Of a DNA stretch of 42,655 nucleotides, positions 7,833-16,158 are shown in pieces. The notes beneath the pieces are model-generated. The model was not told the origin of the DNA and searched no databases. It saw only the letters and a program-made list of their open reading frames with translations. The position numbers were made by a program, and so were the translations under genes. Within the stretch, counting starts at the first letter, position 1. Every line of letters starts with the position of its first letter. Source of the DNA: Bordetella parapertussis (GTDB lineage: Bacteria; Pseudomonadota; Gammaproteobacteria; Burkholderiales; Burkholderiaceae_B); contig CAMCII010000001.1 of assembly GCA_945874505.1 (NCBI GenBank), positions 1 to 42,655 on the forward strand. The letters run 5' to 3'.

Positions 7833-8750
7833 ATGTACAGTATTCTTAGCCCTTTTCGTTTTGGTGTGGTGCTCGCCTTGTCGAGCTGTTGCGCGATCGT
7901 TGCGGCGCAACCCCGCCAAGCGCCTGGTGAAACCAGCGTGTCCGTTGGGGCCACGGGCTTAAGTCAATTCAACACGCGTATTGTGGATAGTGGTAGTTTC
8001 AGTTGGCAGGACGCTTCGTTCAATGTCAATGTCACGCGACAAATCACTAGCGAATTTTCTGCCGGAGCGAGTGCCCGTTACAGCTATCAGAACTGGTCAT
8101 GGAGCAATCTGAATACCTTGGGCGGCCAAGCACCTTGGACGGCTATCAATACACCAGGTTTGGGGTTGAATTTTGCTTACTCACCGAGCCCTCAGTGGCG
8201 TTTCGGTTTTTCACCAACCCTTGAGTGGTCGGGTGAAACAGGTACGGGCACCGGAGGCACGGCGACCTATGGCGCCGTGCTGAGCGCAGCGCATACTTTT
8301 TCGAAAGACTTAACGCTTGGCGTTGGTGCGGGTGTATTTCGCCAGATCGATCAAACCAAGGTGTTTCCCTATCTGCTAGTGAACTGGAACATCACAGACA
8401 AGTTGAGGCTAAGCAACCCTCTGCCAGCAGGCCCTTCTGGTGGGGCCGGACTTGAGTTGTCCTACGCATTTAACGATCGTTGGACCTTAGGTGGGGGCGG
8501 CGCCTATCGTTCGTACCGGTTTCGCTTGAATGAAAATAGTCCAGTGGCTAACGGCATTGGTCAAAATAGTTTTGTGCCGATTTTTGCGCGGCTGTCATAC
8601 TTTATAGACCGGACCGCACGCGTTGATTTGTATGCCGCAGCCACGACCGCCGGCCGTTTGTCTGCGACCGATAACTCGGGTACGACACTGCTCAGCACGA
8701 ACTATCAGACTGGTTTTGCCATGGCACTGTCGTTTTCAAAGCGATTTTAA
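7833..8750 (+). CDS. Outer-membrane beta-barrel protein, DUF6268-like
   Basis: A 305-residue exported protein. The chosen start (ATG 7833) has GGATGG 7-12 bp upstream and gives a clean signal peptide (MYSILSPFRFGVVLALSSCC to IVAAQ); an in-frame GTG at 7782 adds residues that would mask it. The mature part alternates aromatic/hydrophobic and polar residues as transmembrane beta strands do (FSWQDASFNVNVTRQI, WRFGFSPTLEWSG, LRLSNPLPAG) and ends in SFSKRF, with the terminal Phe recognised by the BAM machinery. It follows the importer genes by 61 bp on the same strand and may be its porin. DUF6268 membership is from recollection. Confidence 0.7.
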   Translation: MYSILSPFRFGVVLALSSCCAIVAAQPRQAPGETSVSVGATGLSQFNTRIVDSGSFSWQDASFNVNVTRQITSEFSAGASARYSYQNWSWSNLNTLGGQAPWTAINTPGLGLNFAYSPSPQWRFGFSPTLEWSGETGTGTGGTATYGAVLSAAHTFSKDLTLGVGAGVFRQIDQTKVFPYLLVNWNITDKLRLSNPLPAGPSGGAGLELSYAFNDRWTLGGGGAYRSYRFRLNENSPVANGIGQNSFVPIFARLSYFIDRTARVDLYAAATTAGRLSATDNSGTTLLSTNYQTGFAMALSFSKRF

Positions 8751-8806
8751 ACGCCAATGTGCGGCTTATTTGTTTCTGAAGAGTAGGGTTAGTAAGGTTT
8801 AACCAA

Positions 8807-8841
8807 GTGCGCGGAAATCCTCCCCGTTCAGGGGGAGGATG
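8807..8841. repeat. 35-bp dispersed hairpin repeat, copy 1
   Basis: A perfect 9-bp stem, ATCCTCCCC (8817-8825) with GGGGAGGAT (8832-8840), encloses the loop GTTCAG. The 35-bp block matches 23714-23748 at 29 of 35 positions. One difference is a compensatory T-A to A-T swap in the stem. It has no T-run on either side, so it is not a typical terminator. Confidence 0.7.
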
Positions 8842-8844
8842 AAT

Positions 8845-8890
8845 AGCGCGGACACTGCAGGTCTCCGGTTCGAGCCCAGTTGAGGGGTCA
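8845..8890 (+). other. tRNA 3'-half-like fragment
   Basis: The block contains GGTTCGAGCCC, which looks like a T-loop with its closing pairs, preceded by CACTGCAGG resembling an anticodon loop and followed by TGAGGGGTCA like an acceptor 3' strand. No 5' half is present, the T-stem pairs poorly and there is no CCA. It may be a decayed tRNA or an old attachment-site remnant. The strong terminator immediately downstream is what one expects after a tRNA. Low confidence. Confidence 0.25.
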
Positions 8891-8897
8891 TGAATTC

Positions 8898-8937
8898 AAA
8901 CGGCCTTGATACGGAAACATCTTAAGGCCGTTTTTTT
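8898..8937 (+). terminator. Rho-independent terminator, plus strand
   Basis: AAACGGCCTT (8898-8907) pairs with AAGGCCGTTT (8924-8933), and the transcript ends in seven T (8931-8937). It would terminate the importer/barrel operon or whatever transcribed the tRNA-like fragment. Confidence 0.85.
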
Positions 8938-8961
8938 GCTGTTTAGGAAACAGACCGCCCA

Positions 8962-8997
8962 ATAAAAACCATAAAGCTGGCCGAGTGTCCAACTTTA
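8962..8997 (-). terminator. Rho-independent terminator, minus strand
   Basis: TAAAGCTGG (8972-8980) and CCAACTTTA (8989-8997) form a stem with one mismatch. Read on the minus strand it is followed by GGTTTTTATT, placing it as terminator of the hydrolase gene ending at 9031. Confidence 0.7.
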
Positions 8998-9030
8998 CGG
9001 TGCAAGTTCAGTAGGCGGTTTTTAGAAAAA

Positions 9031-10152
9031 TTACTTCAACAATTCTGCTGTTAAATCATTTTTCGGGTAGGGTAACTGATCAATGACCCATGTTTTTGAT
9101 TTGCCAGATTTAAACACCTGATTGAGATCAATCTCGATAAAGTTTGTGCGATTTGCGTAGTTTGTAATCTTCATACGGTTATTGTTCAAATCTTTCAGAT
9201 TGACCCATTGTGTGTAGTCGGAAACAACCTGCTTACCATCTGTCGAACGGGCAACGCCGGCGGGCATGTCAACGTTATTCAAGAAATGCCCGGCCAATTG
9301 AATCGCTTCAGCACTATTTGCTGATTGATAAGCAAACTGCTTGAGATAAGCTTGTCGAACAAAACGGGAAGGTGGGGTGTAATCTGCAGACAAGCCTAGC
9401 AAACCGCCACCCTGTCCCAGTTCTGTCACGTTTGTACCATTCACCGCGATAGAGGTTGTTGCAGTCGCGGTGAGTGATACATAGTTTCTAACATTGTTGA
9501 GATGCCAGTCATAGGTTGGTGCGTTGGTCAGTACGCCCGCTACATTTTCATGAATCACCATCTGACCTTTTACAAACTCTACGATGATGCTCTCACCGGT
9601 TCGATCTGTTAATACAAAATGTAACCAAGGAGGAGTTGGAATACCCTTGACTTCGCTTGCGTCATACCAGACTTTGTATTTTGGAATTTCAGTGCGCAGT
9701 TCTTTGACTGACCCAAACATCCCTAAGATAAAGCCTCCAAAGTTCATCACAGAAACATAGTTTTTATCTTGAGGAGTGACGGTTTGGTACTCAGTAAAAC
9801 CAGGTAAAAAATTACCGCTGATAGCCAAGCCCGCCTCATTTTGCCCTTCTAGATAGGCAGGCGAACCCTGCAATACCCCAGGCGCAACCCCAACAAACGC
9901 ATACTTGCTAGCTAGGGTTGTTGCAGGTAGTTTCATTGAAGCTGGCGCATTCATCGAGATGTTTGTGCCCTTTGGGTTTGCAATCAGCTCCCACTTCATG
10001 TCAAAAGCCCACTCCATGGTCCTTCCCGCAACAACAGAGCCATCTTTTGCGATGACGTTAACGGCTGTACAGGCATTGCCAATCAAGGGCGTGAACGCGA
10101 AGGTGGTTGCAACGAATACTGCGACTAATTTTTTAATAACTTTTTGTTTCAT
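9031..10152 (-). CDS. Choloylglycine hydrolase / penicillin V acylase family Ntn-hydrolase, exported
   Basis: A 373-residue linear amide hydrolase. The signal peptide (MKQKVIKKLVAVFVATTFAF then TPLIGNA) is cut directly before C28, which becomes the N-terminal nucleophile as in bile salt hydrolases. Supporting residues are R44 in VVAGRTMEWAFD, N in GQNEAGLAISGNF and the TNAPTYDWH loop. Gram-negative exported members have been shown to cleave penicillin V or acyl-homoserine lactones, so quorum quenching is possible; bile salts are unlikely in this setting. A ribosome site AAAGGA precedes the ATG. The gene is visibly AT-richer than both neighbours, suggesting transfer. Confidence 0.9.
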   Translation of the reverse strand: MKQKVIKKLVAVFVATTFAFTPLIGNACTAVNVIAKDGSVVAGRTMEWAFDMKWELIANPKGTNISMNAPASMKLPATTLASKYAFVGVAPGVLQGSPAYLEGQNEAGLAISGNFLPGFTEYQTVTPQDKNYVSVMNFGGFILGMFGSVKELRTEIPKYKVWYDASEVKGIPTPPWLHFVLTDRTGESIIVEFVKGQMVIHENVAGVLTNAPTYDWHLNNVRNYVSLTATATTSIAVNGTNVTELGQGGGLLGLSADYTPPSRFVRQAYLKQFAYQSANSAEAIQLAGHFLNNVDMPAGVARSTDGKQVVSDYTQWVNLKDLNNNRMKITNYANRTNFIEIDLNQVFKSGKSKTWVIDQLPYPKNDLTAELLK

Positions 10153-10381
10153 AGAGGATCCTTTAGGTAGACAGAAGTAGAATTCAAAACAGTCTTCTGG
10201 TTTGGTTTACTGCTTGATTTACTCGATGGACAAAGTGCCGGTTCTTGAGCAGGATTCTCGTCCTAGGGTGCACGCGTGCGTAATTGCCGCGGTTGAGACT
10301 GAAAAAGTACGTGCAGCACCACCGGCAGTGAGCATGGTCACCAATCGAACCCCACACACTGCCGATTTGTCAGAAAACAAA

Positions 10382-11359
10382 TCAGTCAAACCGAATGGCG
10401 ACTTTACCCAGCAAGGTGTTTTGTTCGACGTATTGCTTGGCCGCCGGCAATTCATCGAAGAAAAACGTGCGATCAATGACTGGGACGATGCGACCATCGG
10501 CAATGGCGGGCATGACCTCGCGCTCGAAGCCACGTTGAGCCACCGCACGCATCGCCGTTGATAGGGGGGCATTCGAAAGCCCAAAAATTTGCAGGCGTTT
10601 GCCATGTACCGGCTCAATATCGAGCCCAGTCAGCATTTGCCCGTCAACATAGCCGACAACTGCCAGACGGCCGAAATCAGTGAGGACTCCAAGACACCCT
10701 GCAAAAGCGCTGCCACCCACCAGATTCACCGCAAGTTTGACACCGGCGCCGCCTGTCATCTTCAGTGCTTCTTCTGTAAAGTTTTCGCCACGCGCGAGTA
10801 TGCCGGCGTCGAGACCAAGCTCCTTTAAGCGCGTAAGCTTTTCTGCGGATCCAGAGGTGCCGATGACCTTGGCACCGCACATCTTTGCGATTTGGACTGC
10901 AGCGACACCGACGCCAGAGGATGCCCCGGTAATTAATACCCAGTCGCCATGTTGTAGACCACCGAATTGCAATAGTGCCTCGTATGCGGTGATATAGGCA
11001 ATCGGAATCACAGCGGCCTGTTCCCAGTTTAGGCAAGCCGGAATTGGCGTGAGTAGGGACGCTTCAGTCGTCACGTATTCAGAAAAACAGCCCTTGGCGC
11101 GGAACATGACGCGGTCGCCGACCGCAACTCCGCTGACATTGGCACCAATTGCTTCTACCTCACCGGCACCATCGACGCCGGCGGGACGCCCGCCTTTGGC
11201 GCTATGCAGCTTAATGGCGCCCATGATGTCGCCACGATTAATACTGGAGGCACGCACCCGCACCAGCACCTGATCGGCACCGGGTGTCGGCACGGGAAGC
11301 TCGCGTAGTTCAAGTTCGGTCCCGTTCGGGGTCTTGTTGATCCAGTAAGATTTCATCAA
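10382..11359 (-). CDS. Zinc-independent medium-chain reductase (quinone oxidoreductase-like)
   Basis: A 325-residue NAD(P)H-dependent MDR-family enzyme of the quinone-reductase/enoyl-reductase type. The N-terminal GroES-like domain (VLVRVRASSINRGDIMGAI, then GVDGAGEVEAIGANVSG) precedes a Rossmann fold with ITGASSGVGVAAVQIAK as the nucleotide motif. The structural-zinc cysteine cluster of alcohol dehydrogenases is absent. C-terminal FFFDELPAAKQYVEQ, then GKVAIRF, is standard. A 229-bp gap separates it from the hydrolase start, so it is not clearly in an operon. Electron acceptor not predictable. Confidence 0.9.
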   Translation of the reverse strand: MMKSYWINKTPNGTELELRELPVPTPGADQVLVRVRASSINRGDIMGAIKLHSAKGGRPAGVDGAGEVEAIGANVSGVAVGDRVMFRAKGCFSEYVTTEASLLTPIPACLNWEQAAVIPIAYITAYEALLQFGGLQHGDWVLITGASSGVGVAAVQIAKMCGAKVIGTSGSAEKLTRLKELGLDAGILARGENFTEEALKMTGGAGVKLAVNLVGGSAFAGCLGVLTDFGRLAVVGYVDGQMLTGLDIEPVHGKRLQIFGLSNAPLSTAMRAVAQRGFEREVMPAIADGRIVPVIDRTFFFDELPAAKQYVEQNTLLGKVAIRFD

Positions 11360-11716
11360 AGTGCTCTCTAGATATTCGATAAAGATGACGATTTTAATGC
11401 CGGGCCCTTAGAGCACGGTGTTGGGTGTTCTGCTAGACCAATTGCCTCAGGGGAAGAAAAGGAGTCCCAAGAGACAAAAGCCAAGGCAAAATGAGATTAA
11501 CACGCAGGTTTCGCACGCAGCGACCTACCCTTGTCTAGTAAAGATAAAGGGAAAGAGCTTGGCGTTTGCGATACCGTACGAAATATTACAGCTTTTGAGT
11601 AAAACGCTATCTGAAAAAAATGCTGCTAAATCCGTTGCTTAGTAAACTCGTTGAACAAGAAGTCGTGAACAATTGTCGTAACCGGTTGCGCTTATTCGAT
11701 TAACGTTGGAACACTA
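11360..11716. other. Intergenic region before the secretion operon
   Basis: These 357 bp separate a minus-strand reductase and the plus-strand secretion operon, so both promoters should be here. No convincing sigma-70 pair or operator was identified. A GTG-initiated 74-codon frame at 11418-11642 has a Lys-rich start and no ribosome site and is not called as a gene. Confidence 0.5.
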
Positions 11717-13072
11717 GTGATCTATCCTATGAGACTCATTCATCTGAGCCTTACTGCACTATTGAGTTTGTTCGCGACTGGCTGGGTGCAAGCGCAAAGC
11801 TTGCCAGAGGCCGTCGCAATCGCGCTATCTCAATATCCAACAATCTTCGCAGCCCAAGCAAGTCAACAAGCCGCAGAGCATGAGGTCACTCGTGCGCAAG
11901 CTGCTTATTGGCCGCAGGTAAGCTGGACGGGTACTTACAGTTACTACAATACCGGATCGGTACCAAGCACTTGGATTCAATCGCCCACCGTTAGCCTCAA
12001 TCTCTGGTCTGGCGGACGAATCTCAGCTGACGTGGATCGCGCGCGTGCTCAAGTTGATGCGAGTAGGCATTCGGTTGATATCACGCGCGATCAGGTGGCC
12101 CAACTGGCAGTACAAGGCTATTTAAACTGGGCGCGTAGCCAAGAGTTAGAGCGAAGTGCTCGAGAAAATCACTTAGCACACCAAAGACTGCACGCCCTCG
12201 TTTCAAAAATGGTCGAGGCCGATCCTGGGCGTAGCGTAGACCTTGAGCAAGTCCGTGCACGACTGGCAGGTGCTCAATTGATGCTTGAACAAAATAAAGC
12301 GGGTCTTGCCATTGCGGCAGAACGCGTTCGAAGAATGCTATTGGGTGTTGTGCCACGAGAGCCTTCAGGCCTTGACATCGCACCTGCTCAAATGCCCGCC
12401 TCATTAGAGGTCGCCCTAACGTATTTAGGCGATACCAATCCCATCATTGCCCGACAGTTAACGACATTAGCCGTTGCTCGGGCTAATTTGGCGAGTGCCA
12501 AGTCGCAACACTCTCCACAGATAACGGCCACCTACGGAAAACAAACGTTTCAAGGAACAGCTCAAGGTGACTATGTCGCTCAAGTGATGCTGACCGTACC
12601 AATCTTTCAAGGAGGCGCCACCTATGGCGCGACGCAGTCCGCGATTGCTCAACTTGAGGCAGCAGAATATAGTTTGAAGGAAGCTCGTATCACGCTTCAA
12701 GAAAACCTTAGAACCAATTGGATCAACTGGATCAGTGCTCAAGAACGCTTTAAAGTTGCCGACCAACAGGTCGCTCATGGCGCAAAAACGCTCGCTGGTT
12801 ATTGGCAACAATACCAGGTCAGTCGCCGTCAAATGAATGAAATTCTCAATGTTCAAAATGAATTATTCACGTTTCAAGTTAATAAAATCTCAGCTCGCTT
12901 CGATGCGCTTAATTTTCGAATTGCTGTCTTAGCGAGTATCGGCCGTGTGGCGAGCGGCTACAGCATGTCGATGCAAAAAGCAGACCCAGGAGTTTCTCAA
13001 AAACAACCCTTAACTAAAATTTCACCCTCGGGCATGACTCCTAATTCGTTCTCAGTCAAAAACGAGCCCTAA
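11717..13072 (+). CDS. TolC-family outer-membrane channel of a type I secretion system
   Basis: A 451-residue outer-membrane factor. Start is GTG 11717, or ATG 11729 which leaves the signal peptide MRLIHLSLTALLSLFATGWV then QAQ. Two OEP repeats of long amphipathic helices follow, with RAQAAYWPQVSWTGTYSYYN and the paralogous SAKSQHSPQITATYGKQTF marking the two strand-turn units. The Ser/Lys-rich extension after about residue 420 is disordered. It heads a three-gene operon with the ABC transporter (19 bp downstream) and HlyD, so it serves export of the RTX protease encoded convergently. Confidence 0.93.
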   Translation: MIYPMRLIHLSLTALLSLFATGWVQAQSLPEAVAIALSQYPTIFAAQASQQAAEHEVTRAQAAYWPQVSWTGTYSYYNTGSVPSTWIQSPTVSLNLWSGGRISADVDRARAQVDASRHSVDITRDQVAQLAVQGYLNWARSQELERSARENHLAHQRLHALVSKMVEADPGRSVDLEQVRARLAGAQLMLEQNKAGLAIAAERVRRMLLGVVPREPSGLDIAPAQMPASLEVALTYLGDTNPIIARQLTTLAVARANLASAKSQHSPQITATYGKQTFQGTAQGDYVAQVMLTVPIFQGGATYGATQSAIAQLEAAEYSLKEARITLQENLRTNWINWISAQERFKVADQQVAHGAKTLAGYWQQYQVSRRQMNEILNVQNELFTFQVNKISARFDALNFRIAVLASIGRVASGYSMSMQKADPGVSQKQPLTKISPSGMTPNSFSVKNEP

Positions 13073-13091
13073 TTTTTGATATGTCTAGATT

Positions 13092-14912
13092 TTGAATACA
13101 TCAAATCCGCAACCAGCATCATCGCAAGCAGATGCCGTGCACTGGTTTGGAGGCACTTTATGGCGCTTTCGTAGTTTTTATATCGACTCAATGCTTGCCA
13201 CCGTCATGGCGAATGTGCTGACCTTGGCATCGATATTTTTTACAATGAATGTCTACAATCGGATCGTGCCAACTCAGGCCTACGTGTCCTTATGGACTCT
13301 CGCAATTGGCACAGCGCTCGCGATTGTTTTTGAATTTCTGATGCGCTGGTTCAAGGCCCATCTGATCGATATCGGTGGCAAAAAAGCCGACCTAGAGATC
13401 AACGCAACGCTTCTGCAAGAAATTATGACGATTCGACTTGAGCACGGACCGAATTCCGTCGGAATCTTCGCTAGTTCGATGCGCGATTTCGATGCACTCA
13501 GAGATTTTTTCTCTTCGGCCTCTTTGGTGCTGGTCACCGATCTGCCGTTTATTTTTTTATTTTTGTTTTTGATCGGGATCTTAGGTGGACCACTTGTGGT
13601 CATTCCCGCGCTGATTATCCCGATCTTATTGCTAGTGGGGTTGATTGCCCAACCAGGATTGAATCGTGCCATTCGTCAAAACATGAAAGAGGCAGGTGAT
13701 CGACAAAGCGTCCTGGTTGAATCTGTGCTCAATCTTGAACTGCTCAAGGCTCACAACGAGCAGCGCTATTTGCAAGCTCGCTGGGAGCGTGCCAACCTAG
13801 CCAGCGCTGAGTCTTATAAAGAGTTGAGATCGATCTCTAACATGATGACCGGTTTGACGGTCATGCTGCAGCAGCTGACTACGATCGGCATGGTGGTGTA
13901 TGGCGTCTACCTCATACACGAGAGAGATTTGAGCTTGGGAGCGCTCATCGCTTGTGTGTTGCTAGCGGGTCGGGCGCTCGCACCCCTCAGCAACGTGATG
14001 TCACTGGCGGCACGATTTCAACAAGCCCTCAGTGCTCTCGACACGCTAAGCGGGCTCATGAAGCGGCCTCGCGATTTTGATCCAACAATGCAATACGCAA
14101 GCTTGACTCATTTCACGGGTGCGCTCGAGTCGCGAGAGCTACAATTTTCCTACCCAAGCGCACTGAATGTGCCCGTGCTCAAGCAAGTGTCAGTGCGGAT
14201 GAATCCTGGCGAGCGTGTTGCGTTTGTCGGTGCAGTCGGAAGCGGGAAGAGCACTTTTTTGCGCACGATGGCCGGCTTGTACACGCCGCTGGCGGGTGAG
14301 GTCAGGATCGACGGCATCAATATGTCGCAAATTAATCCGGCAACGTTGCGTCAGCGGATCGGATACATCGGACAAGAAACGCAATTATTTTTTGGTACCC
14401 TCAGGCAGAACTTGATGCTATCGAACCTCTCGATCACCGATAGCCGCATACTCGACGTGTTAAAGAAAATCGGCCTATACGAGTTGGTGGCCAAGCATCC
14501 AAGAGGCTTAGATATGCATTTATCTGAGGCGGGAGGAGGTATTTCTGGGGGACAACAACAGTTGGTTGCGATCGCGCGTTTGATGTTGCGAGATCCGGTC
14601 TACGTTTTTATGGATGAGCCGACGTCCCACATGGATGCGCAGACTGAAGCCTTGGTCCTATCTGCGCTTGAGCCATGGCTAGACGGCAGAACAGTTTTGC
14701 TTTCCTCGCATCGTACCCAGTTGTTGAGACTCGTCAACCGAGTTGTGGTTTTCGAGCGAGGTAGTATCCTCGCAGACGGAAGTCGAAATGATTTTGTTCG
14801 TTCTTTGCGTGCAGAGCGCATAAAGACGAAAGAGCCCAAAGCGACTTCATCGGTCGCAGCACAGCAAGCAACAAACTCTCGCTATACGATAAATTGGCAG
14901 TTTAAAAAATAA
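13092..14912 (+). CDS. Type I secretion ABC transporter, permease/ATPase (LapB/HlyB class without C39 domain)
   Basis: A 606-residue fused permease-ATPase. The start is TTG 13092; the first in-frame ATG would remove the first 33 residues, which include conserved WRFRSFYIDSM. Membrane helices cover about residues 34-185 and 255-300 (for example MLATVMANVLTLASIFFTMN). Walker A GAVGSGKST is at 380-388, the signature ISGGQQQLVAIARLM at about 484-498, and Walker B VYVFMDEP with D508/E509. It lacks the N-terminal C39-like domain of about 120 residues that HlyB and LapB carry. Within the operon it lies between TolC and HlyD genes. Confidence 0.92.
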   Translation: MNTSNPQPASSQADAVHWFGGTLWRFRSFYIDSMLATVMANVLTLASIFFTMNVYNRIVPTQAYVSLWTLAIGTALAIVFEFLMRWFKAHLIDIGGKKADLEINATLLQEIMTIRLEHGPNSVGIFASSMRDFDALRDFFSSASLVLVTDLPFIFLFLFLIGILGGPLVVIPALIIPILLLVGLIAQPGLNRAIRQNMKEAGDRQSVLVESVLNLELLKAHNEQRYLQARWERANLASAESYKELRSISNMMTGLTVMLQQLTTIGMVVYGVYLIHERDLSLGALIACVLLAGRALAPLSNVMSLAARFQQALSALDTLSGLMKRPRDFDPTMQYASLTHFTGALESRELQFSYPSALNVPVLKQVSVRMNPGERVAFVGAVGSGKSTFLRTMAGLYTPLAGEVRIDGINMSQINPATLRQRIGYIGQETQLFFGTLRQNLMLSNLSITDSRILDVLKKIGLYELVAKHPRGLDMHLSEAGGGISGGQQQLVAIARLMLRDPVYVFMDEPTSHMDAQTEALVLSALEPWLDGRTVLLSSHRTQLLRLVNRVVVFERGSILADGSRNDFVRSLRAERIKTKEPKATSSVAAQQATNSRYTINWQFKK

Positions 14913-14914
14913 GT

Positions 14915-16096
14915 ATGCAAAATCTTGATTCCGACGAGAAAAGCGCAAGCCGTACTTTGTTGTTGGTATGTTTGTTGACGTTAATTGTTGCGTTGAGTTG
15001 GGCCGCTTTATTTCAGTTAGATGAAGTTACCACTGGGCATGGCAGAGTGATCCCCTCGAGTCGCGAGCAACAGATACAAAGTTTGGATACCGGCATTCTA
15101 GAAAAAATGTATGTGCAAGAAGGACAGACTGTCGAAAAAAATCAGCCTCTTCTTAGGCTAGATGATTCGAGAAGTAACCCCATCTACTTAGAGGCGAAAG
15201 AGAAATGGCTCGCTCTTTCTGCACAAGCAGCCAGGCTAAGGGCCGAGGCAAACGATCGTCCGATTGAATTTTCGAAAGAAGTGTTGCTAGAGCCCGAGAT
15301 CGCAGCGCGAGAGCGGCATACCTTTGAAATCCGCAAACGAACATTGACCGATCAAGTCGCAGCCATGAAGCGATCGCTCGCCACGATCGATCGAGAAATG
15401 ACGTTAGTGAGTCCTTTAGTGAAACAAAGAGTGATATCTGAAGTCGATTTACTGCGTTTGCAGAGGCAAAAAGCAGACCTAGAAGGTAGTATCGCCGAGA
15501 GATTGAACCGTTATCTCAGCGAGGCCGCAAACGAACTCGTTCGCGTAGAGTCCGAACTTGCCCAATCGCGAGAAAATATGCGTGCCCGAGCGGATGCTTA
15601 CAATCGGTCGACGATCGTCTCACCGATGCGCGGTGTTGTTAAAAACATTCTGGTCAATACAATCGGTGGTGTGATTCAGGCTGGTCAAAACATTGTTGAA
15701 ATTGTGCCGCTCGATGAGCAACCGATTGTCGAGGCCTTTGTGAAGCCTTCAGAGATCGCGTTCTTAAAAACTGGTCAATCAGCCACCGTCAAACTGAGCG
15801 CTTATGACTACAACAAGTACGGGGGGTTGGCTGGGGTACTCGAACATCTCAGTCCAAACACCATGCGTGATGAAAGTAAGCCTCGGCGTCCCGGGACGCC
15901 TCCCGTCGATCTTGAAGAGGCCTATTATCGAATCTTAGTGCGAATCACGGATCCAGACCTCAGTCGCAAAGGAATGGTCATGACCCTCTTGCCTGGCATG
16001 ACCGCAATTGTTGAGTTGCGAACCGGACAGAAAACGGTCTTAGACTATCTGATCGGCCCCATCAAAGCCTTGAGCGAGGCCTTACGCGAGCGATGA
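14915..16096 (+). CDS. HlyD-family membrane fusion protein of type I secretion
   Basis: A 393-residue periplasmic adaptor starting 2 bp after the ABC gene's stop. One transmembrane segment (TLLLVCLLTLIVALSWAALF, about residues 14-33) anchors it. It is followed by the biotinyl-lipoyl half-motif TGHGRVIPSSREQQIQSLDT then GILEKMYVQEGQTV, a long coiled-coil hairpin (about residues 90-230), the second lipoyl half (STIVSPMRGVVKNILVNTIG) and a beta-barrel with VEAFVKPSEIAFLKTGQ. The C-terminal block LLPGMTAIVELRTGQKTVLD is diagnostic for type I secretion adaptors. Confidence 0.94.
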   Translation: MQNLDSDEKSASRTLLLVCLLTLIVALSWAALFQLDEVTTGHGRVIPSSREQQIQSLDTGILEKMYVQEGQTVEKNQPLLRLDDSRSNPIYLEAKEKWLALSAQAARLRAEANDRPIEFSKEVLLEPEIAARERHTFEIRKRTLTDQVAAMKRSLATIDREMTLVSPLVKQRVISEVDLLRLQRQKADLEGSIAERLNRYLSEAANELVRVESELAQSRENMRARADAYNRSTIVSPMRGVVKNILVNTIGGVIQAGQNIVEIVPLDEQPIVEAFVKPSEIAFLKTGQSATVKLSAYDYNKYGGLAGVLEHLSPNTMRDESKPRRPGTPPVDLEEAYYRILVRITDPDLSRKGMVMTLLPGMTAIVELRTGQKTVLDYLIGPIKALSEALRER

Positions 16097-16104
16097 TGGC
16101 AGGG

Positions 16105-16132
16105 GCAGAGCGCCCGAAGCAGCGCTCACTGC
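16105..16132 (+). terminator. Possible hairpin terminator between the convergent secretion genes
   Basis: GAGCGC (16108-16113) and GCGCTC (16122-16127) form a 6-bp stem extendable by CAG/CTG across a bulge. The T-run is weak. It lies in the 62-bp gap between the HlyD stop and the RTX protease stop. Confidence 0.35.
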
Positions 16133-16158
16133 TACCCACACAACAATTTGCTCCTTTA

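Noticed and set aside
11418-11642. A 74-codon GTG-initiated frame before the TolC gene
   Set aside because: No ribosome site, Lys/Gln-rich unconvincing start and no recognisable family; left as intergenic.
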